Part shown: one piece after another, positions 30,017 through 36,405 of the stretch
How the letters are laid out: every line of letters begins with the position of its first letter
How positions within the stretch are numbered: position 1 is the first letter of the stretch
Assembly: GCF_012524115.1 (NCBI RefSeq)
Contig: NZ_JAAZWB010000036.1
Coordinates: forward strand, 1-36,405
Length of the DNA stretch: 36,405 bases
Direction of reading: 5' to 3'
Source: Bacillus sp. RO1
GTDB lineage: Bacteria > Bacillota > Bacilli > Bacillales > Bacillaceae_I
Notes under the pieces: model-generated
What the model saw: only the letters and a program-made list of their open reading frames with translations
Databases searched by the model: none
Told to the model about the DNA's origin: nothing
Translations under genes and position numbers: made by a program

Positions 30017-31774
30017 ATGTTTTCAGTACTAGGAAAATTGGGTTGGTTTTTTAAGGAACATTGGAAAAGGTACACAATAGCAATAGCATTACTTATTTTT
30101 GCAGGGATCTTAGAGGTTATTCCGCCAAAAATGATTGGAATGGCCATTGATGATATCCAAGTAGGCGCGTTTACGCCTGAAAAATTAATGCAATATGTAA
30201 TCTTTCTAACCATATTGGCGATAGTCATTTATGGGATCACTTACACTTGGATGTATCAGCTCTTTGGTAGCTCCTTCTTAGTGGAAAGATCCTTAAGATC
30301 GAAATTGATGGGCCATTTGTTAAAGATGACGCCTACTTTTTATGAGAAAAACCGTACAGGGGATTTAATGGCCAGGGCAACGAATGACCTCAAAGCCATT
30401 TCCACTACAGCAGGGTTTGGGGTTTTAACGCTGATCGATTCTAGTGTGTTCATGCTGATCATTTTAGGGACGATGGGCTTTATGATCAGTTGGAAGCTTA
30501 CATTAGCAGCAATTATTCCATTACCGTTAATGGCACTTGCAATGAATATTTATGGCAAGAAAATTCACCAGCGTTTTACAGAGGCACAAGATGCATTTGG
30601 TGATATGAATGACAAAGTGCTTGAATCAATAGCTGGAGTGCGTGTTATACGCGCTTATGTGCAGGAAAGAGCGGACCAGGGCAGATTTCATCAGATGACA
30701 GATGATGTGTATAAGAAGAATGTTAAGGTTGCCATCATCGATTCACTTTTTGAGCCGACCATTAAATTGCTTGTCGGCGCAAGTTACCTGATTGGACTCG
30801 GCTATGGGGCATACTTGGTTTTCCATAAATCAATCACACTAGGGGAACTGGTGGCGTTCAACGTTTATTTAGGTATGTTAATTTGGCCGATGTTTGCAAT
30901 TGGTGAATTGATTAATGTCATGCAAAGGGGAAATGCTTCGCTCGATCGTGTTAACGAGACACTAGCATACAAAGAGGATGTCAGCGATCACCATGAACCG
31001 ATTGATGTTTCCACACCAAAAATCATTGAATTTAATCAAGTTACTTTCAAATACCCCTCCTCCACAGTGGACAATTTAAAGAATGTTTCTTTCCACTTAA
31101 AAGCAGGGCAAACACTTGGAATTGTAGGAAAAACGGGTAGTGGGAAAACGACATTGATTAAGCAACTTTTAAGAGAGTACCCACTTGGTACAGGTACTAT
31201 CAATATAAACGGGGGGGATCTAGAAAAAATCCCATTGCACACCATTCAAGGCTGGATTGGCTATGTGCCACAGGATCATATCCTATTCTCGCGGTCTGTT
31301 AAAGAAAACATCTTATTTGGAAAAGAAGATGCAACAGATGAAGAAATTGCACAAGCAATCAGATCATCTGCTTTTGAAAAAGATCTTGACTTGCTTCCGG
31401 AAGGGTTGCAAACCTTGGTTGGAGAAAAAGGTGTATCGCTATCAGGTGGACAAAAACAGCGGATTTCAATAGCACGGGCCCTTATTGCAGATCCTGAAAT
31501 ATTGATACTTGATGACTCATTATCAGCAGTCGATGCGAAAACGGAAGCAACGATTATAGAAAATATTAGAAATGAACGCGCTGGAAAAACAACATTCATT
31601 ACCACTCACCGTTTGTCAGGGGTGCAGCATGCGGATTGGATTATTGTTTTGGAGGATGGAGAAATTGTAGAGTCCGGTATGCATGATCAGTTGATGGCCA
31701 TTGGGGGCTGGTACAAAGAACAGTTTGAAAGACAGCAAGTTCAATCGCCAAAAGGAGGCGAGGTTTTAACATGA
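30017..31774 (+). CDS. bmrC: Heterodimeric ABC multidrug exporter subunit with degenerate ATPase site
   Basis: A 585-aa half transporter, the same length as B. subtilis BmrC/YheI. Six membrane helices (about 20-300), then an ATPase domain: Walker A GKTGSGKTT (371-379), signature LSGGQ (475-479), Walker B LILDD (496-500). Asp500 replaces the catalytic Glu, so this half forms the non-hydrolysing site, as known for BmrC. It works with BmrD in the membrane to export drugs. GGGAGA lies 10 nt before the ATG; the stop overlaps bmrD (ATGA). Expression is presumably controlled by the leader attenuator. Confidence 0.93.
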   Translation: MFSVLGKLGWFFKEHWKRYTIAIALLIFAGILEVIPPKMIGMAIDDIQVGAFTPEKLMQYVIFLTILAIVIYGITYTWMYQLFGSSFLVERSLRSKLMGHLLKMTPTFYEKNRTGDLMARATNDLKAISTTAGFGVLTLIDSSVFMLIILGTMGFMISWKLTLAAIIPLPLMALAMNIYGKKIHQRFTEAQDAFGDMNDKVLESIAGVRVIRAYVQERADQGRFHQMTDDVYKKNVKVAIIDSLFEPTIKLLVGASYLIGLGYGAYLVFHKSITLGELVAFNVYLGMLIWPMFAIGELINVMQRGNASLDRVNETLAYKEDVSDHHEPIDVSTPKIIEFNQVTFKYPSSTVDNLKNVSFHLKAGQTLGIVGKTGSGKTTLIKQLLREYPLGTGTININGGDLEKIPLHTIQGWIGYVPQDHILFSRSVKENILFGKEDATDEEIAQAIRSSAFEKDLDLLPEGLQTLVGEKGVSLSGGQKQRISIARALIADPEILILDDSLSAVDAKTEATIIENIRNERAGKTTFITTHRLSGVQHADWIIVLEDGEIVESGMHDQLMAIGGWYKEQFERQQVQSPKGGEVLT

Positions 31775-33807
31775 ATGAAATAAAGAAAATTAAATCAGGC
31801 AAACGTCTGTTTCAATATGCACTAACGCAAAAGAAAATCATTATTATTGCCTTGTTTATGCTGTCCGTTGCAGTTGCAGCAGAGTTGACAGGTCCTTTTA
31901 TCGCAAAAAGGATGATAGACAATCATATTCTTGGGATTGAAAAAGCTTGGATTGAAACAGAGCAAGATGGAGAAAATCGAGTATATTTCGAAGGGAAGTA
32001 CTATGGACGGGAAGACCGCGAAGCAGTGGTTGCCACTCCAGAGAATACGGCTAGGATTCTCCAAGTCGGCAGAGAATATTATTTCCTGCCATCAGACATC
32101 AGCTTTGATGGGGAAAGATCTGCTGAAAATGGTGAAGTAACCATTAGTAGAGGAGAAGAGGAGCAAACCTATCCTGCTCAAAGATTGACAAATAGTGAAC
32201 TGATTAACTTTTATCAGCCAGAAGTGAAATATATCATCTATCTTGTAGGAATATACTTTGGCTTGCTTGTATTAGCCTCTTTCTTTCAATACGGTCAAAG
32301 TTATTACCTGCAGACATCTGCCAACCGCATCATTCAAAAAATGAGGGAGGATGTGTTCGGGCAGATACAGAAATTACCGATCCAATATTTTGATCATCTT
32401 CCTGCTGGTAAGGTAGTATCAAGGATTACCAATGATACGGAAACGATTAAAGAGTTGTATGTCACAGTCCTTGCGACTTTCTTTTCTGGTTTGATTTATA
32501 TAACGGGAATTTATATCGCTTTATTTTTACTTGACGTAAGATTGGCGTTAATTTGCTTGACCTTAATCCCAATTCTTATTGTCTGGTTTATCTTTTATCG
32601 AAAGTATGCGTCCGTTTATAACCACAAAATCCGGGCACTTCTTAGTGATATTAACGGTAACATTAATGAGTCTATTCAAGGAATGACCATTATTCAAGCT
32701 TTTAGACGTCAAAAGAAGGCAACAGAAGAGTTTGAGGGATGGAATGAACAGCATTTCACTTTCCAAAATAAACTGTTAAGCCTTAATGCTTTAACATCCC
32801 ATAATCTTGTAGGAGTACTTAGAAATATTTCATTTGTCGTGGTGATTTGGTATTTCGGAGGTGCTTCATTAGGGATTGGGACTGTCGTTTCCCTAGGGGT
32901 ACTTTATGCATTTGTTGACTATCTAGGTAGAATGTTCGGCCCGATTACCGGCATGGTTAATCAATTGGCAAACCTTGAACAGGCACGTGTATCCGCGGTC
33001 CGAGTGTTTGAACTGATGGATGAAGCCGGAATTCAAGTTTCCGACGTAAAACATCCTCGCTATGAAGGGAATGTCTCCTTTGAATCTGTCTGGTTTGGCT
33101 ACAAGGAAAATGAATATGTATTAAAGGATATTTCTTTTACAGCTTCAAAAGGGGAAACCGTAGCACTGGTCGGTCATACTGGGTCAGGTAAAAGCTCCAT
33201 CATGAATCTTTTGTTTCGTTTTTATGATATTGAAAAAGGTAAAATCATTATTGATGGGGAAAACATTCAAGAGCTTCCTAAGCAAGCAATCAGGCAGCAC
33301 ATGGGAATCGTCCTTCAAGATCCGTTCTTGTTTACCGGTACTATTTCCTCCAATGTAAGCCTGGACGATCCAACTATCTCCGTCGATCGCGTGAAAAAGG
33401 CGCTTGAAGATGTAGGGGCAATGGAATTTATCAATGCATTGCCAAAAGGGTTAGAGGAGCCAGTCATTGAAAAAGGAAGTACGTTATCTTCCGGACAACG
33501 TCAATTGATTTCCTTCGCACGTGCGTTGGCGTTCGACCCTGCCATCTTGATTCTTGATGAGGCGACAGCAAGTATTGATACAGAAACAGAAGCCGTCATT
33601 CAGCAGGCGTTGGAGGTCTTGAAGAAAGGAAGAACCACATTCATCATTGCCCACCGACTTTCTACCATTAAGAACGCAGACCAAATTCTCGTACTTGATC
33701 GAGGAGAAATAGTCGAGCGAGGTAACCATTCTGAACTGATGGAGAGAAAAGGCAAGTACTATCAGATGTACGAATTACAGCAGGGTAGCAAGGACCTTGC
33801 TGTCTAA
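31771..33807 (+). CDS. bmrD: Heterodimeric ABC multidrug exporter subunit with active ATPase site
   Basis: A 678-aa half transporter (B. subtilis BmrD/YheH 673 aa). After the first helix it has the extra extracellular domain of BmrD (about 58-148, rich in Glu and Tyr), then the remaining helices and an ATPase domain: Walker A GHTGSGKSS (468-476), signature LSSGQ (572-576, non-canonical) and Walker B LILDE (593-597) with catalytic E597. With BmrC this gives one canonical and one degenerate ATP site. Overlaps bmrC by 4 nt and ends at a strong terminator. Confidence 0.93.
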   Translation: MNEIKKIKSGKRLFQYALTQKKIIIIALFMLSVAVAAELTGPFIAKRMIDNHILGIEKAWIETEQDGENRVYFEGKYYGREDREAVVATPENTARILQVGREYYFLPSDISFDGERSAENGEVTISRGEEEQTYPAQRLTNSELINFYQPEVKYIIYLVGIYFGLLVLASFFQYGQSYYLQTSANRIIQKMREDVFGQIQKLPIQYFDHLPAGKVVSRITNDTETIKELYVTVLATFFSGLIYITGIYIALFLLDVRLALICLTLIPILIVWFIFYRKYASVYNHKIRALLSDINGNINESIQGMTIIQAFRRQKKATEEFEGWNEQHFTFQNKLLSLNALTSHNLVGVLRNISFVVVIWYFGGASLGIGTVVSLGVLYAFVDYLGRMFGPITGMVNQLANLEQARVSAVRVFELMDEAGIQVSDVKHPRYEGNVSFESVWFGYKENEYVLKDISFTASKGETVALVGHTGSGKSSIMNLLFRFYDIEKGKIIIDGENIQELPKQAIRQHMGIVLQDPFLFTGTISSNVSLDDPTISVDRVKKALEDVGAMEFINALPKGLEEPVIEKGSTLSSGQRQLISFARALAFDPAILILDEATASIDTETEAVIQQALEVLKKGRTTFIIAHRLSTIKNADQILVLDRGEIVERGNHSELMERKGKYYQMYELQQGSKDLAV

Positions 33808-33814
33808 GAGCATT

Positions 33815-33849
33815 AGGCTATGGGGGAAAATTACCCCCGTAGCCTTTTT
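33815..33849 (+). terminator. Terminator of bmrCD
   Basis: AGGCTAtGGGGG pairs with CCCCCgTAGCCT (one mismatch), followed by TTTT. Confidence 0.9.
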
Positions 33850-33896
33850 GTTATTTTTACGGATATTGGGAGAAAATAAAAAGGAAAACAAAGTCT

Positions 33897-33932
33897 TTGA
33901 CAAGCTTCAAGACTTCTTATACTATACAGTAT
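33897..33932 (+). promoter_or_regulatory. Promoter and candidate operator of tcyABC
   Basis: TTGACA (33897-33902), 17 bp, TACTAT (33920-33925). The -10 is embedded in the inverted repeat ATACT-atac-AGTAT (33919-33932), a possible repressor site. The regulator (CymR in B. subtilis) cannot be confirmed from this motif. Confidence 0.5.
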
Positions 33933-33978
33933 GTTGCAATAAAAATAATTCATATAAGAATACTGGGGGTTTAACAGA

Positions 33979-34797
33979 ATGAAGAAAATTTTATCTCTAT
34001 TCACATTACTTTTACTAGCTACGGTAGTGTTAACTGCATGTGGTACAACAAATAATAATGGTGCTACAGGAGAAGCTCCGAAAGAGGAAACGGACAATCT
34101 TCTGAGCAAGGTGGAAGAAGAAGGGGAACTTCTAGTTGGGACGGAAGGTACTTACCCTCCATTCACATTCCATGATGAGTCTGGAAAATTGACAGGCTTT
34201 GACGTAGAAATTGCAGAAGCGATTGCTGAAAAAATGGGTGTAGAAGTAAAATTCATGGAAACACAATGGGATGCGATGTTTGCTGGTCTTGATTCAAAGC
34301 GATTTGATATGATTGCCAACCAAGTGGGTATTCGTGAAGATCGTTTAGAGAAATACGATTTCTCCGACCACTATATAACATCAGCTGCAGTACTTGTAAC
34401 AAAAGAAGATAATGAAGAAATCAAAAGCTTTGAAGACATTGAAGGCAAAAAATCTGCGCAATCTCTAACAAGTAACTATGCAGACATCGCCCGTGAATAT
34501 AAAGCGGAAATCGAAGGGGTAGAAGGATTTAACCAAGCAATAGAATTGATTAACTCCAACCGTGTCGATGTTACAATTAATGATAAATTATCCGTTCTTG
34601 ATTTCCAAAAAAATCGTCCAAATGCAGCAATTAAAATTGTTGATGAAGCGGATGATGCTGCACAAAGTGGTATGATGTTCCGCAAAGGCAGTGACGAATT
34701 AGTAGAAGCAGTAAACAAAGCACTTGCTGAAATTATTGAAGATGGAACGTATGAAGAAATTTCAGAGAAATGGTTTGGTGAAAATGTACTTAACTAA
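33979..34797 (+). CDS. tcyA: Amino acid (cystine) ABC transporter substrate-binding lipoprotein
   Basis: A 272-aa lipoprotein: signal peptide with lipobox LTAC, lipidated C21, followed by a low-complexity linker and a family 3 solute-binding domain (GTEGTYPPFTFHDESGKLTGFDVEIAEAIA pattern in two halves, MIANQVGIREDR). Gene order and all three lengths match B. subtilis tcyABC (cystine), so TcyA is the best call; other polar amino acids remain possible. GGGGG lies 9 nt before the ATG. Confidence 0.82.
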   Translation: MKKILSLFTLLLLATVVLTACGTTNNNGATGEAPKEETDNLLSKVEEEGELLVGTEGTYPPFTFHDESGKLTGFDVEIAEAIAEKMGVEVKFMETQWDAMFAGLDSKRFDMIANQVGIREDRLEKYDFSDHYITSAAVLVTKEDNEEIKSFEDIEGKKSAQSLTSNYADIAREYKAEIEGVEGFNQAIELINSNRVDVTINDKLSVLDFQKNRPNAAIKIVDEADDAAQSGMMFRKGSDELVEAVNKALAEIIEDGTYEEISEKWFGENVLN

Positions 34798-35485
34798 TAT
34801 CCTGACAGATCCGGAACGTTTAGATAGATGGATGACAATCGCACAAAGTTCCCTTCTCCCTTTGGTGAAGGGAGCTTTGTCTTATACAATACCGTTGACG
34901 CTACTTTCATTCAGTTTTGGGCTGATGATTGCTATTTTAACGGCATTGGCACGTATTTCGCCAATTAAACCATTACAAATTATAGCTAGAATCTATGTAT
35001 CCATTATTCGGGGAACCCCTCTTTTAGTGCAATTATTTATTATTTTCTATGGATTGCCTTCCATCGGGGTTACCATTGATTCATTTCCAGCCGCAGTTAT
35101 TGCGTTTTCCTTGAATGTTGGGGCATATGCATCAGAAATAATCCGAGCAGCAATCCTTTCAACGCCAAAAGGACAATGGGAAGCGGCTTATTCCATGGGG
35201 ATGAGTTATCCTCAAGCACTTAGGAGAATCATATTACCTCAGGCGGCAAGAGTCTCTATCCCGCCATTGTCCAATTCATTTATTAGTTTGGTGAAAGATA
35301 CCTCTCTTGCTTCCTTGATTCTTGTAACAGAAATGTTCAGGGTGGCTCAACAAATTGCTGCAACCAACTATGAATTCCTGTTACTATATGCGCAAGCAGG
35401 GGCCATCTATTGGGTAATATGTTTTTGCTTATCCCTTGTACAAGGAAGAGTAGAACGTCGTTTGGACAGGTATGTTGCAAAATGA
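34784..35485 (+). CDS. tcyB: Amino acid (cystine) ABC transporter permease
   Basis: A 233-aa His/Glu/Gln-type permease (B. subtilis TcyB 234 aa) with about five helices and the EAA loop [24 protein letters not shown] that docks the ATPase. The frame is open for 20 codons upstream inside tcyA, but ATG 34784 gives the family length and a 14-nt overlap with tcyA, so I start there; ATG 34832 is an alternative without a better ribosome site. Confidence 0.87.
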   Translation: MYLTNILTDPERLDRWMTIAQSSLLPLVKGALSYTIPLTLLSFSFGLMIAILTALARISPIKPLQIIARIYVSIIRGTPLLVQLFIIFYGLPSIGVTIDSFPAAVIAFSLNVGAYASEIIRAAILSTPKGQWEAAYSMGMSYPQALRRIILPQAARVSIPPLSNSFISLVKDTSLASLILVTEMFRVAQQIAATNYEFLLLYAQAGAIYWVICFCLSLVQGRVERRLDRYVAK

Positions 35486-35525
35486 TTTTATCAAGAAAAC
35501 AGCCATTAATAAAGGAGCTCAAGAT

Positions 35526-36269
35526 ATGATTTCAGTACAGAGCTTATACAAGCAATTTGGAGAGTTAGAAGTATTAAAAGGTATAGATTTAAACGTGGAG
35601 CAGGGAAAGGTAGTAGTGGTAATCGGTCCATCTGGATCCGGTAAAACAACCCTTTTGCGTTGCTTGAATATATTAGAAACTCCTACTTCCGGTAGGGTGG
35701 AGATTGATCAGCAGGCACTAGATTTTGCTGAAAAGGTATCTTCAAATAAGATTGCCAGCTTTAGAAGACTAACAGGAATGGTGTTTCAAAGCTACAATCT
35801 ATTTCCTCACATGACGGCACTTCAAAATGTGATGGAAGGTCCGATTACGGTAAAGAAAGAAGCAAAAGCAAAGGTGGAAGAACGCGCTAGGAGGTTGCTT
35901 GAAAAGGTAGGACTTGGAGATAAGCTAGATTTTTATCCTTTTCAGCTTTCCGGTGGTCAGCAGCAACGTGTAGGAATTGCCCGTGCACTTGCTATGGAAC
36001 CAAAAGTGATGCTATTTGATGAACCTACCTCTGCACTAGACCCCGAACTTGTCGGAGAGGTGCTAAGAGTAATGAAGGAATTGGCGCAGGAAGGAATGAC
36101 GATGGTGGTCGTTACACATGAAATGAAGTTTGCTAAAGAAGTGGCAGATGAAGTGATTTTCATGGATGATGGAAAGATTGTCGAGAAGGGTAAACCTGCT
36201 GAGATATTTGAAACTCCGAAGACAGATAGAACGAAACAATTCCTTCGTATGATTGAAAGTGGAGTATGA
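35526..36269 (+). CDS. tcyC: Amino acid (cystine) ABC transporter ATP-binding protein
   Basis: A 247-aa ATPase, exactly the length of B. subtilis TcyC. Walker [10 protein letters not shown] (34-42), Q-loop ([14 protein letters not shown]), signature LSGGQQQR, Walker [15 protein letters not shown] and the H-loop VVVTHEM. The open frame begins earlier (35472), but ATG 35526 has AAAGGAG about 8 nt upstream and starts the usual [12 protein letters not shown]. Last gene of the operon, followed by a terminator. Confidence 0.9.
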   Translation: MISVQSLYKQFGELEVLKGIDLNVEQGKVVVVIGPSGSGKTTLLRCLNILETPTSGRVEIDQQALDFAEKVSSNKIASFRRLTGMVFQSYNLFPHMTALQNVMEGPITVKKEAKAKVEERARRLLEKVGLGDKLDFYPFQLSGGQQQRVGIARALAMEPKVMLFDEPTSALDPELVGEVLRVMKELAQEGMTMVVVTHEMKFAKEVADEVIFMDDGKIVEKGKPAEIFETPKTDRTKQFLRMIESGV

Positions 36270-36315
36270 TTTGTTAAAGAAGAGGCTGGGACAAAAGTGT
36301 TTTAGTCTAAATAAA

Positions 36316-36358
36316 ACCCGAACTAATTTAAAATCTTAAATTAGTTCGGGTCTTTTTT
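36316..36358 (+). terminator. Terminator of tcyABC
   Basis: A perfect 16-bp stem (ACCCGAACTAATTTAA/TTAAATTAGTTCGGGT, 4-nt loop) followed by CTTTTTT. The preceding 'gaggctgggacaaaa' (36280-36295) is a phrase I have seen in many Firmicute intergenic repeats. Confidence 0.92.
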
Positions 36359-36383
36359 CGTTTAAAAGATACATTTATTTTTT

Positions 36384-36405
36384 GGGTTGCACCAGCTGTT
36401 GATTG
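36384..36405 (-). repeat. Probable start of another MITE-family copy at the window edge
   Basis: The last bases, read on the minus strand, are CAATCAACAGCTGgtgcaAC, matching CAATCAACAGCTGGGTTGC near the right end of copies B and C. Only the edge is visible. Confidence 0.45.

Noticed and set aside
34724-34783. 20-codon extension of the permease into tcyA
   Set aside because: The later ATG gives the family length (233 against 234 aa) and a normal short overlap.

Overview
The window looks like a chromosomal segment of a low-GC, endospore-forming Bacillaceae (Bacillus sensu lato). Reasons: strong GGAGG-type ribosome binding sites, many intrinsic terminators, Bacillus-type gene sets (yvdTSR, tenA/tenI-thiOSGFD, ykoEDC, bmrBCD, tcyABC, hmp), riboswitch leaders of Bacillus type, and a sigma-K-like promoter in front of a Gly/Pro-rich coat-like gene. 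The species cannot be fixed from sequence reading alone. No tRNA, rRNA, CRISPR, phage or plasmid genes were seen.

Layout. 1-4300: class Ia ribonucleotide reductase operon nrdA-nrdB (minus strand). Its long leader carries two NrdR-like boxes, a cobalamin riboswitch with terminator, and a MITE-like element inserted between terminator and nrdA. 4340-9720: an RsbR/STAS-type protein, an aldo/keto reductase followed by a second MITE copy, a small membrane protein, a glutamate/dicarboxylate symporter, and the SMR efflux pair with its TetR regulator (yvdTSR-like). 9860-13070: a 51-aa basic ORF, a Gly/Pro-rich protein, a universal stress protein, and adenine deaminase behind a guanine-class purine riboswitch. 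13340-18010: a small ORF, a class A penicillin-binding protein, a quinone oxidoreductase and an MFS transporter preceded by a long hairpin. 18020-27520: thiamin region with two separate TPP riboswitch operons, tenA-ykoE-ykoD-ykoC (pyrimidine salvage and uptake) and tenI-thiO-thiS-thiG-thiF-thiD-thiE (thiazole synthesis, HMP phosphorylation and coupling). 27570-29400: flavohemoglobin with two NsrR-like sites, and a cold-shock protein. 29500-33850: bmrB-type leader peptide with attenuator, then the heterodimeric ABC multidrug exporter BmrC/BmrD. 33890-36360: tcyABC-type cystine ABC importer. The right edge runs into another MITE end.

The common thread is RNA-level control: one B12, one purine and two TPP riboswitches plus one ribosome-dependent attenuator occur in 36 kb, and in two of these leaders (nrdA, tenI) MITE-family sequence lies between the terminator and the gene. 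Most protein functions are family-level assignments from motifs, length and gene order. The more novel points are the combined NrdR and cobalamin control of a B12-independent reductase, a guanine-type switch on an adenine deaminase with a readable antiterminator, the MITE family with 8-bp target duplications, and several short ORFs in leaders.
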